NCBI GenBank assembly: GCA_036897445.1
Contig: JAYMTL010000040.1
Span: 1 to 64,000 of the forward strand
Direction of reading: 5' to 3'
Origin: Pelargonium tetragonum
Lineage: Eukaryota; Streptophyta; Magnoliopsida; Geraniales; Geraniaceae
DNA: 64,000 bases
Below the pieces are notes generated by a model. That model was not told the origin of the DNA, searched no databases, and saw nothing but the letters and a program-made list of their open reading frames with translations. Below, piece by piece: positions 37,009 to 48,700 of the stretch (the first letter of the stretch is position 1; each line of letters starts with the position of its first letter). Both the position numbers and the translations under genes were made by a program.

Positions 37009-40000
37009 AGAAAAACGAAGATATAGTCTTGTATAGAAACTTTTATACTGCTTTAATTCTGGTTAGGGTTTCTGCTCGTAGCTTTATAAACGGGGCTTCT
37101 ATACCCCTGGTAGCCTGTACTTTTATTGTCTTATAGTACTATCTATTCATAATAGTTAGTAGTATAGGCGAAGGAAGACTTTCTTTAGAAACAGATACTG
37201 ATCAAGATCTTTCATTCAATTTTAAGGTCTTCGGGGGCAGTTAAGTCAAGGTTATACTTATGGAATTTCAATACTTTCAAGTTACAGTAAGATACAATAA
37301 AGGGTTGTTACTTGTTTCTGTCGGATCTTTTATCATTCTACCTTAACTAATAGAGTACCCTCTGCGAAAGGCTTATGTTTATCCATATGCGTTATCCCCG
37401 TTACGTTATACTGGAAATAACTGCCGTTTATTACATTAACAAAAATTCTGGGTTCTAGATTATTTAATGAATCTATACCTTTAAAATAAGAGTTAATACC
37501 ATTCCTTTAACTTCGTTACCTTGTGCTATCCAAACCTCGCGAAGGGAAATAGACTCTAAACGGATACTAATATGGGTCTTCCTTATTATAAAAATGATAA
37601 AAAGAGCATTCCTTACAATGTAGGATATAAAAACTAAGAGTTTAAAGAAAAAACAGCTTATAAAAAGCCCAAAAATCAAAGCGAGATCTCTCGTGAACAA
37701 TAAAAAGGGATCATTCTTAGTTAGGCATTTCATTAATCTTTAAAATGCTTTGGATTCTAGGGTTTTGAACATTTACAGTATAATTTGAGGTTTATCGTAT
37801 AAGCTAAGCACCTCCCCTTTAGGGGTATAGAAGCATTTTCCGTGAATTCTTTTTAGAGTTCCTACTTAATTGATATAGAAAACCTTTGCAAAAAACAATT
37901 AGTAAGAATTAAAAACTTCTATTTTATAAGCTTCTCCCTCGGGTATTTGCTATGAGAGACCTCTAACTCCCGGACTAATTAGCTAGATCCAGTGAAAATC
38001 TTTTTAATGCAAAAGAAGAGAGTAAACTCCAGTTTAAGACAGGAATATAAAGGCACCTTAGCTTCTTTTCTCGAGAAAATTTCTGAAACAATTCAATAAA
38101 CCCTCTTTTTCTAGAATCCCTTTTTCGTGGAATATCTTACAACAAAGCACTCCAGTTTCAGTAATAGATTTTTTGGAACACTTAATACGCTTATGAGAAC
38201 AAGAGTTTTTATAATTATAAGTTATGTAGTTATACTAACTTTTTGGTCTATAGTTTTTTCTGACAGCTCACGAAGCCCTTTCTAAGTTTAATCAACAGCA
38301 AGTTGCCTTTTTTAATTTATCGATCTAATATAGAAATTTTCCAGGCTGAAGTAAACTTTATCTTGATATCAACGACGTGCCCTGTTGTTAGGCAAAGACT
38401 AAAAAATATTGACTCTATAATGCTTTCAATGGCTCTTATTTGACTCATTTATATTATTAAAAAAGACTTTTTCTTTTTTGGTTAAACCACACCGAAAAGC
38501 CCCGCCCTTCTGTATACCTAATAGATTCAGGAACCGCTCTTGCAAAGAAAATCAAATCTCAGGACCTTGAAGAATTTATTAGAGAGGTAGCATTTTTATA
38601 TTCGTCGAAAATGGACCCTTTTCTACCGTTTTTGGCGCAGCAACTCAAATTAAACTAATACAGTTTTGTAACTTTTGTTAATAGTTAATTTGTTAGGATT
38701 GTCAAGCCCAGATTTTTTTGAAAAACCTCCTTATTAAAGCTCTAGTATAAAAAGAATTTCGATTATCGCATATATATCTATCTATATTTCCTGTAAGAAT
38801 ACAAGATACAAAAAGCTCTAATTTCTGGTGGTATTAATTAAATAATAGGTATAGTATTTGACTTTTTTTAAGAAACTCTTTATAAGTCTGGGATTCTGCT
38901 ACCCGGGTTTTTTTGCGACTAGGTATTTTTAGGTCTTAGTGAAATGAGCTCATACGAGCCGAAGTCGTTTAGGCGGTTTGCAAAGAAAATCGAGGCATTT
39001 ACCCAGTCCAAATTTCCAGTAGCTCTTGCTTTTCTCTTGTAGTAGAGTCGTGGGGAAGAATAAACAAGGTGCTTTTACTATGTTACTATGTCGGAATTTC
39101 CTTAAAAATTTTTATAGATTCTGGAGGTTCTCAATCTGTTTGGCAATTATACAAAAAAAAGTTAAGTATATGCTATGTATGCGTAAAGGATGCTTTATAT
39201 CTTTAGATTCAAAATCCGGTGAAAAGAATTTTAGGAGTGTGCAAGTTAAATAGAAATTAATGTAGGAGCCTACTATAAGATGCTATTAATCAGAAAAAAG
39301 CCTTCTTATAAGAGTGCTGGCCATATGCTTGTTAAAATACAGGAATTTAGCCCTGCTTCTTTGTCTAGTTATTTAGCGCTTATCTTATTTTGATTAAGGC
39401 AAAGCAATATCCTTAGATTACAGAAATGAAAAAAATGAGTAATAGTAGTATTAAAAATTTATGCTAAGCATATTACCATATATTTAACTTTCTATTACAA
39501 ATTATTATATAACTTAGAAGTTTTTCGAGATCCCCCTGTTTCTAGTGCTAGTTAGGAATTTGTCTTTAATAATAAATAGGACTGGGAGTTTAAAGAAGCT
39601 TTATCTTTCTCAAAAAGAGTCGCCGAATTCCTTATAAAATAGTGAGAAAGCAAGCTTTATTTCCTATATAGTTTAAGGACTTTTTTATCCTAGTACAAGA
39701 GAGGGATCCAAAGGTAGTACTTGAGTCTTTGCTCCCTAGATAGACTTAATTCTAGTGTTATTAAAAGCAGCAGTGACCGCATTATCATCTGATGGGGCTT
39801 AGGGATTTAGTAGGTTATTGGAATGTTAACAAGTAACATAAGATAAGTCGTTTTAAGCGATTCTGGGCTTTTTAAAGGGGGCCCTTCCTACCTAGTTTTA
39901 ACTTATTAAACCTCTAAGGAAGTCTTACTTAAAAATTCAAAGCAGCAATCGGCTTAGCTTCTGCAAGCTAGGAAAATTCGAGCTTTTCAAGGGCGGTCTT

Positions 40001-40638
40001 CTCTAAAGCCTGGAAACACCTTATAGGAATGCTCGATAATAGAAATAGATTGACTATTTGGTAAGTACCTATTAAAGTTTTAGCTAGGCTTATATCCCTT
40101 TCCGGTGTCCTACTACTTTATGGACTCAGGTAATTATCTATACTATGTAAAACTCGTTTTGGGCAATGAGTATAAGACTAAACTGGCAGAAGTTTATGGC
40201 CAAGGGGGTCCTTAATCTACTAAATATAAGGTAAATCCAAACCCAAGTAAAGCGTTCAAGCCTCAGAATTCCCCTAGAATTCATTTGCACGGAATACCCC
40301 CTAATTTTATTTGAGATAAGCACGGAGCTCCTTTTCAATATATTTAAGAATCCCCCTTCATTTTTCTTTTATATCCCTCTAGATCCGGAACTGAGAAAGC
40401 TGAAGAAAGAACTTCTATAGAATTACTAGGACTCTAGCAGAAGACCTTTTACTGTACTTAGATACCTATCTTCTTTCCTCGGAAACCAAAAATTCAGGAA
40501 CACGAGAACCTTACTAGTTTCGAGTAAAAAAGTGAGTCCCCTGTCAGAAATCAGATTACTTATTTATTATAAGAAACGCTTATGACAGGGATATCACTTC
40601 TGTTTTTGTTCTAGACTTTGTCTTAATCTTATTTATTC

Positions 40639-40671
40639 CCGGGGGGATTCCAGTGCCTTAAAATCCCCCGG
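40639..40671. other. Stem-loop, 8-bp core stem extended past a bulge
   Basis: GGGGGATT (40642-40649) pairs perfectly with AATCCCCC (40662-40669) around a 12-base loop. Beyond one bulged G the pairing continues CCG/CGG. The resulting GC-rich foldback is rare in this composition. No T-run or neighbouring gene supports a terminator role. Confidence 0.6.
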
Positions 40672-42187
40672 ACTTCTTTAGACTTTAGATCTGATCTTTT
40701 CCTTTTTTCTGAGTTGAGATGGAAGGGGCATAAAAGCAGGTCCTTACTCTCTCTTTATTTTCTTTCTATCCCTTAATTCCCTGCGCCAAATTCTTTTTAT
40801 AGTTAATCAAAATAAAAAACTGCCTTAGTTTAGCTATACAAGAGTCTAATTCTAGAGGAGCTGACCTCTTAAGTTTTAAGTTAAGAGGATCCCCGTTGTT
40901 AAATTTTGACTATCTTAAAATATACTTAGCAGTATGGTTTGACTGCCTAATTAGAGATAATACACAAGGGGTTTTAAGGTTTAGTAAAGAGGCCTTTACT
41001 TATAAAAAAGGATAGAGTTCGAAATTCTTGTTCGTAATAGAGAGTAGCTCTATTGAGGCACACAAGAAGCCCAAAAGGGATTTACTCAAGAGGGATACGC
41101 AAAGACTCAAGATAAAGTTAATATTAAATAAGCACTAGTATAAAGATTAGGCAATAGGAAACAAAATCAAGTACAAATTCTTATTTTCTGAAGTTAGTTA
41201 TATACATTTTAACATAGGAGCCTTTAGGTATTCCCAAGACTTTGTTTATCTAATTTAAGTGTATCAAATCCTAACTCGAAAAATAATGTAAACTTGCATT
41301 TGTAAGTTTAATAAAATTTTCCAGAAACAAAATTTAACCAAAAGGATTCCGTCCAAGTGCACAGAGTGCTCCCAAAATACTGAGCTATTAAAACCGGGTT
41401 TCCGAACATTCTGAGATCCCAAGAGAGGGAATTAAAACACTTTAAAGTCTACGCGCAGTACTTCAAAATACAATAGAACTGGAGTCAGAAGCGGAACCTT
41501 ATTATATTTAGGAACTCAACACCCAGGCCTCCTCTAGAATTTAATATTATTGTAGTATTAAGAGCATAGTAAGCCAGACATTTCGATTCCTTTTGGGTGC
41601 CTAAAACTCTTAAAAACTAGAATAAAAGCTCCTTTTAATTTCAGCAATAAGCCCTCTTTCTTTATTCTTTATAAAGTAATGTATAGATATTCGGATTCTG
41701 AGTCCAAGCCTGTCGTAGCGAAAGTTTTCTTTGAATTTTACCCTTGTTTAGTGGTTCTGTGTTAATGAGCGATACCCTATACTGCAACAAGACTTTAGTT
41801 TAAACAAAAAGTTTAGGCTCTCGTTATACCTTGAAAAAGGAGCCCTTTTCTGGGGATTGCTTCTTTAGTGACCCTTAGTCAAAAAACTTACTAGTCTAAG
41901 TGAAACTTCGTATAAGCGATAGACTCACTCAGAGTGAAAGTTCAAAATTATAGAGATGTCTTAATAAGGCTTTATACTAACGAATTTGGATTGCATAAGT
42001 ACTCGTTTGATTAGGTTTTGTTGAATATTCTTGTGCCGAGGGCATACTTTAGGGAAATCTAACATATGTTGTTTAACTCGTTAATTACAAAGACAACACA
42101 GGATTCCTTTGAAGGGCTCCCGGAAGGTTCTGTTTTTTACTTGTTTTTACCCCACACTCTCGCAAGCAATAATTTAAGTGATACTGA

Positions 42188-42211
42188 GCTTTCTTTAAGG
42201 CTTTCTTTAAG
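42188..42211. repeat. Perfect tandem duplication, 2 x 12 bp
   Basis: GCTTTCTTTAAG occurs twice in direct succession, and the start of a further partial unit (TTTAAG) follows. It is consistent with slippage and recent origin. Confidence 0.8.
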
Positions 42212-42719
42212 TTTAAGTGGAAATATCCCATAAGGAATAATAAACTCTTTTCTTTTGTGAATGCTCAGACAAATGTGTTCGATTCAAATTTTAAGGGCTA
42301 GTTCAAAGGCTTCCCTTCTATTATTGTTCAGCTTTTGAGTTGTTATATTAGGATCCCCCCTTTAATTCTTTAATTAGCCTTCCCTTGTTATTCCATAGTT
42401 ACAAAATTTTTGTTTATTAGTATTTCAGAGACCCGGGCTTGAGACTTAAGGACTTGGAACAAACGATTTCATTTTATATAGTTAAAAACTTAAGTAATTT
42501 TAGAAAAGGTACCCAAAGTTTGTTAACTCGAATTATAAGGCATGAGAGCGCCCCAATAGCATTGGCTTTCATTTTTTAGATAAATGGGCAGAAGTGCTCC
42601 TTTTCTTGATACTTATAGATATACGTTAATAAATTGGACTCTGAATAGAGAATTGTATACCCTTTCAGAATTTATAGACATGGACTCCTCCTATCCTAAA
42701 TTAAATAAGGGATTATTTA

Positions 42720-42990
42720 CCCAAGACTTGTGAGGAAAATACAGCAGATAGGTAGAAAATAGCTAGCTACAGGCTGCAAGCAAGAGGGGGCTCATAAGAG
42801 AAAAACTCAGGGGGGGGTGTAGCTCTTAAGAAAGCCGTTAAGATTAAGACGGGAAAGGGAGTAGTAAGCAGTAGGGTAAAAATAGAAAGGTTTGGGAGTG
42901 TGAAAGAACTGAAGTTAAGGAATCTCAAGTTTATAAAAGTTATAAATAAAAGAATATAGAAAGCAAGTCTAGGCACTTATATAGAAACTG
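42720..42990 (+). pseudogene. Decayed coding-like island, purine-rich
   Basis: A plus-strand purine-rich block includes a run of eight G at 42810-42817. From about 42798 to 42959 one plus-strand frame is open for over 50 codons. It reads as a basic, lysine- and valine-rich segment ending in leucine/isoleucine/lysine-rich sequence, which looks more like protein than the surrounding noise. The 69-codon minus-strand frame at 42767-42976 is probably its shadow. The family is not recognised; a transposon coding relic is the most likely source. It is broken. Confidence 0.35.
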
Positions 42991-45729
42991 TTAAGTGTCT
43001 TGGTATTACATCTTAACTTTATGGGTAAATCTTAGCATACGCATACAAAGGAGATTAAAGAACTAGCTAAGGTTTCCTTGTTGTTAGTTAGTTTCTAAAT
43101 AAGAGTTCTCAAGTTTTAATATTAGAGTTGGATCTAGGGAATTCAAAAGGGTAAAACTTTAGTTTGATTTAATCCTCGTTTATTGAAACTTTTTACTTCA
43201 AAAGTCTAATTTAGAATCTAGAAGATTTTTTTGGGAAAGAACGTAAAGTTTTTAAGAAGTAACCTTTTTATTAGTATTGGACTTCCTTACTTAGTCTTAG
43301 AAGCAGAAACCGAGTCTTTATTACCTAAATTTCCAAGTCCGAGAAACCCCTATTCACTTTTAACACCACCCTGCAATTCTATTAGAATTCAGACTTTGTT
43401 GGATTTTATCTATCTGAATATCTTCTTCGGGATAAACCCCTTATTTTTTATAATCTCTAGATTTAAGAACGCTGTAGATATCAGAAGGAGAAGACTCGCC
43501 TTTTTATCAGTGAAATTAGAATTATATAACGTTTGTACCCCCCCTAACATCAAGGTGCACTTCCCTTAAGGTAAAGAGTAAGGAACTACCCGGAAAAGAT
43601 CTTAGAATTCATTATTTAACTCTTCGTATATCCAGGATAGAGGACTTTTTAGTTTAACTTCCCTAGGGAGTTAGCAGGGTTTTCTTGGTATTCGGCATTT
43701 GGTTAGGTAAAAGTACTTTGAGGGGAGGGAATCGTTACATTGAATTGCTCTTTATTTAATTTAGGTCTTTATTCCTACTTTTCTTCTAGAATGGAGATAA
43801 TATGTAAAAAAAGTCTTTATTGGCATAGTAAGCCGTAGTGAAAAATATGAAAGGATACTAAGGTATTAATCTGGATACTGATATAAAAGGGAACCCCTCC
43901 CAACTACCTTAGTTGAACTTAGAAGACTTATTCGGAAGAGGAAGATATTGCTAATAGGGAATAACTTGCTAACAGAGACTTATAGGATGTTGTACTTGCC
44001 CCGAGAAGATCTAAATTCTATACTTGTACTTCTACAGGAAATGCGACTTGGTTGATTCTTGTAAATCGATATCCCTTTATCTTGGAAAAGGTTCCGCACT
44101 CCTATTAAGAAAACCTTTCAGTGCCTCCTCGTATCTTTATTTAAACTTGCTCGCTCAAGAAATTTTTAGTAGTTTTAATACCCTGGATAAATAAGGTATA
44201 TAACAACTGCCGTAAAGGACTCAAGATCTTCTAAGTCTTTTCTATTTTATTGTATTACACAACCCCGAAATTCCTTATGCTAGTAATAGGAAAAAGATTC
44301 TAAGAAGGGTATCCCTAAACAGGAAAAAGTGTATTATAGAAGGCTTAGGTTTAACTCTTTTAGGAAACTCCATAGGGTGCCTTGCTTGACGGAATACAAA
44401 AGGACTTTCTAGTATTATAAAAATGAGTTCCTCTTTTAACTAAGAGTTGTAAGTAATGCAAATTTGAAATGAACTGGCAATAAGTAGATCTTGGTATACT
44501 GCTGACTATAACTATACTAAAGAATATTTTACACTCTAAATGGGGTTAATAAGGTATTCAGAGGTCCCTGGGGAATCATATAGAATAGAATTCCATTGTA
44601 GGACTAGACAGAAAATCTAATAGGTTGCTTTACTCTTAATTGGTTTGAGAAAAAAGAAATAAGAGTTTCCTAGAGGGTCTATTTAGTATTTGATTGTGTC
44701 TCATTTAGAAAGGGGTTCCCCGAATTTAAGTATTACCTCGGTATAAAGTTAGGCAGACAATCTTAGATTGGAAATAAATATGAGATCCCGAAGGCTGAGG
44801 AAAGAAAAGTTTAGGAGTAAAGTTCTATCGGCATATTACAGACAAGGACGTGATAAAGAAAAGCCATAACAGGTAAAAGTCATGCTCGATATAAAGAGTA
44901 AACAAGTGTAAATGCAGTATTCGTCTACAAAAGTCTTAGATCCTGCGTTTAGAATTTTTATAGTCTCTATAACCACGACCTTACATGGAGTGCTCTTTAT
45001 TCAAGGAACCCCCTATTAGATCTATATTACCCGTTGTACTTGTAAGAGCTGGTAAAATAAAAGAAGCAAAATTACAAGTATCAAAAAATCCTTCTGATCT
45101 GAAAAGGACTTTTATATTAATTTCATTTTGACTTTTTGTATGGCAGGTAATAAGAAATCCAGTTTTTCTTTAGGTTAACAATTCTAAAATATTCTAAGAG
45201 TAAGAAAATACTTGGTCCCAAAACCAAACTAGTCCTAAGGAATTTCCCTGCTTTTATGCCCTCCCTATAACTATGCCCATTTTCTAAAACATTCTGAAAA
45301 GATACGGAATACCCCAGACATGCGATAAAAGAAAGCTCGGATATTAAATTTGACCTTTTCAAAAAATGCCAGCGGTTTCCTTATCTTTTATAAATTGTAA
45401 GAATCTCCTTAGAAGGCTTTTAAGGGTCATAGTTCAACCCAAGCAAAAAGGGGCTCGTGCGAGGGGCCGGTTCAAAAATTTCCTATAAAGCTAGGCTAGC
45501 TATACGTTCTTCAGGTATTTTTGGAATAGATTGTAAGGGCTTTATCTTACTCTGGAGTTCTCCGTTAATAAAATCCTTATTAGAAAAGCGGGTTGGGTAT
45601 CTCCTGTAACCTAGAATTTTCTACTCTAAATAGGCGCGTTCATGGGGTCTTCGTACTTAATAGTTTCTGTTGTTGCCTCGGAGCTATGCTATATTTATTT
45701 CAACTTTGTGTCGTATATACGAAGTATTA

Positions 45730-45749
45730 CAAGCAATTTCAAGCAATTT
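45730..45749. repeat. Perfect tandem duplication, 2 x 10 bp
   Basis: CAAGCAATTT occurs twice in succession with no mismatch. It keeps CpA steps, which are scarce in the window, so it may be recent. Confidence 0.75.
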
Positions 45750-48700
45750 TATCTAAGGAACAATCAGTAGGGGTTCATTTTCCCTTTCTAACTGAGCAAC
45801 CTACCTAATTAAGTCGAAATCTCTCCTGTAAAAAAGAATATCAATAGGTTTTAGAGGACCCTTAAACGATCAATCAGTAAATTTAGAGCTATACTTTGCT
45901 TAAAGAAGTCCCCGAGAAAACTACTTTATTTTATGTCAAGGGATTTGCTTTTGGTCTCCGACACTAAGTTCTTACTCTTAGATACAGGTCCTACTCTTGC
46001 AGCCTGTAGCTTTCATCTTATTCTAGTTATATTAGACTCTTCTTTGTATTAGTTATTATTTAGATATGAATAAGAGTTAGTATTGCTTTGTTAAGGATAA
46101 GAGCCTCTTTCATTTGTTGACCTTTTTTTACGGAAAACCCGGAATAATGCTGCAAAACATCATTCTAATTTGTAAAAGTTCTTCCTTAAAATACCCACAC
46201 CAATTTTTAGTAACTCTTCTAATCAGTAGCTCAAAAGCCCCTATTTCCTTATATATATTTTTTTAGTGTAAATGTAAGAAGAAGAGTCTTTTCCTTGTTA
46301 GTTTTCTGAGGGAGAGTATAAAATATCTTTAAACGAACGAAAAAGGCTTCCCGAAAAAGTAGGGGACTGGATACACCCACTTGCGTTTTATGGCACGCAA
46401 ATAGCCTTACAATTTGTTTTGGTATTGCTGTAATCGATGGAGTAAGAGTTTTAGTATTAAGAAAGGCGAAACAAGAAAAAATGAAATGTAGGGAGTCTCC
46501 TTTTTGCCTTGCTTACTTAACTTCGATTCGTAAAGGTTACCCGGGAGAGAGTTCTACTAGTATTATATTACATCTCAAAAAATTAGCCAGGGTTTTGTTT
46601 AACCTAATATCCAAAAGAGAAACTAAAAAATTTTTGGGAAGTCAAACCCCTTTTTCGGGATTACACCTTATATTTATTAGGCACTAAAGGTTTTTCAAGA
46701 CTCTTACTCGTGATAAAGAGGTGTTAACGACTTTTAGTAAAGGAGAAAAATCAAAAAACTGGGGGCTCCTCTTAATAAGCTCAGGCAGGTAAGTAATAAA
46801 GCTTAATAAAGGGCCCCATAATTAAGTTGTAAGTAAAAGAAATTCAAGTTCCGACAAGGTACTACTCCCAAGACCCTATATTATTTAACTGAGATTTTTA
46901 AAAACCCATCTTGTTAGCGCTTGGGGTTCAAAAGAAACTAACTCTAGAAGATGTAGTACCAGCGCATTAAAGTGCAATTTACTCCTTTATTCCATATTAT
47001 GTAATGAGAGTTTATTATAACAATCTGGAACATTCGATTAAAATCTTATAAAGGATACCTATATAGCACACCACTTATATTTATATCCAGTTTAAAAAGT
47101 TTATGAAAAGCGCCTGCTGAGAGAAGTTTGAGCCACGAAAAAGAGCTATAGAAAGATAAGTGATAGGATGCTGTGCTGAAGATAAAAAGCAAGACACCGG
47201 CTTATTAGGGACAGATACTAGGGTTAACAGACTTGCCTAAGTAGGGGTGACTTTAGTATGTAAAGGGTTTCCATTTTAGGAGGGTCTTTCTAGTAGTTTA
47301 GTAGTCCCTTAGGATAACAGTTCTATATCTTTTTAAGTACAACTATCCAAAGTTTTGAATTTATGACCCGAAATAACGGGTTATTGATAAAGGCATCTGG
47401 GGTAAATAGGAGGAGGGACCCTAGAAGGAAGTAGGCTTTTGTACTTGCGATCCTCTGTTTTCGGTTTCAGATAATAAAGATTCTTGGGAACAGGTATCAA
47501 ATCAAGTTTCCGGGTTTAGACTTTAAAGGAAATCTGGGTTCTGTAACTATACTAGGAATCCGGTCAGCTTTCACTACAAAATCAGGGTAAATTGAATTTG
47601 TCTTTTATGTACCCAACTCCCTGTCAGTTATTAAGAAGAGCTATAAAAGGAAACAAGTCTAAGGAATTTTAGAAACAGGGAAGCTTAAAAAAAAAAAGAA
47701 AATAGAGGGTTACTAAACCTAGGAAAACAGGCGCTGAAAGCCTAAAACAAAGGGGAAACTTGTGAGGTACCCTAACCTGTGTTTTAATGCATATAAATTA
47801 TCTTGCAGCATTGTTATAGTTGTAATAAATATAGTTTTGTGGCCCTTTAAGTTCTTTATTGAAATTTGTTAAGGATTTCCGGTTAAGAGGTTTTAAAAAG
47901 AAGTGTTGGTTATTAAGGTACCTAGATTCTATCCTATTTTATATTAACCTGCCTCCGGTACACCGGGGTCGATAAGAGTAGTATATGATAAATCTTTCTA
48001 AAAGCCCCGCAAGAATTACAAAAGCAAAAGAGGAATATGTCTTAGTTAGTAAGAAATTCGCAAGGTATTATGCAAGGGGTTAATTCCTTATGTTGTTAAG
48101 TGCTTCCCTGTAGCCAATTGGGCAATGAAAAACCGAGTGAAAGCTAAACTAAATAGGGTTTTTTTATAAACTCTCATTTTTCTAGGTCTGTAATACAGCC
48201 TTAACGACCGGTAACTCCTTAGGAAAGTCCAAGTACAGGTAAGTTAAGGGATAAAAAAGGGATTTTACTGATACAAAGGGGCAACTCTTTGTAGTAGAAA
48301 ACTTTCCACGTTGGTACTAAGGTATAGCAGGGTTTGATCATTATATTCAAAATTGAAGAAAGTCAGCAGAATATGAACGAGTATTCATTTATATAGTTTT
48401 TATTATCTGATACTTTTCGCATTCTTTTTAAGAAGAAACTTAGATCAGAATAAAGATACCCTTTAACATCTCGATATATCCTATAAAATTTCTAATAGAG
48501 GGACTCAAGTAAAATCTAGTTATCAAGGTTAGTTAAACGAGATTAAGCTCTTACCGGGGTCTACCCAAGTGTCATTTTAGGGGTTATTTAATTTAAATTT
48601 GACTTCTAAAAATAGGAAGAAATAATATAGCGAAATTCTTAACGCAACGAATATCGATTCAGTCTTTTCTTGACACGCAGGTATTTTCCCTTTGTTTATT

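Larger units (their letters stand above)
37010..42715. other. AT-rich non-coding background
   Basis: No gene is seen. The longest open frame (37473-37733, minus, 86 codons) is hydrophobic and lysine-poor and shows no family signature. A strong stem-loop lies at 40639-40671 and a 12-base tandem duplication at 42188. A shorter relative of the 17-base motif is at 37430. One stretch near 39691 partly resembles the sarcin-ricin loop of large-subunit rRNA but was rejected. Confidence 0.6.

Noticed and set aside
39691-39716. AGTACAAGAGAGGGATCC resembling the sarcin-ricin loop of LSU rRNA
   Set aside because: Only about nine conserved positions match and no neighbouring rRNA helices are recognisable.
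43231-43569. Longest open frame, 112 codons
   Set aside because: It starts at TTG, has no ATG near the start and no recognisable motif, and its length is about what chance predicts for the window.
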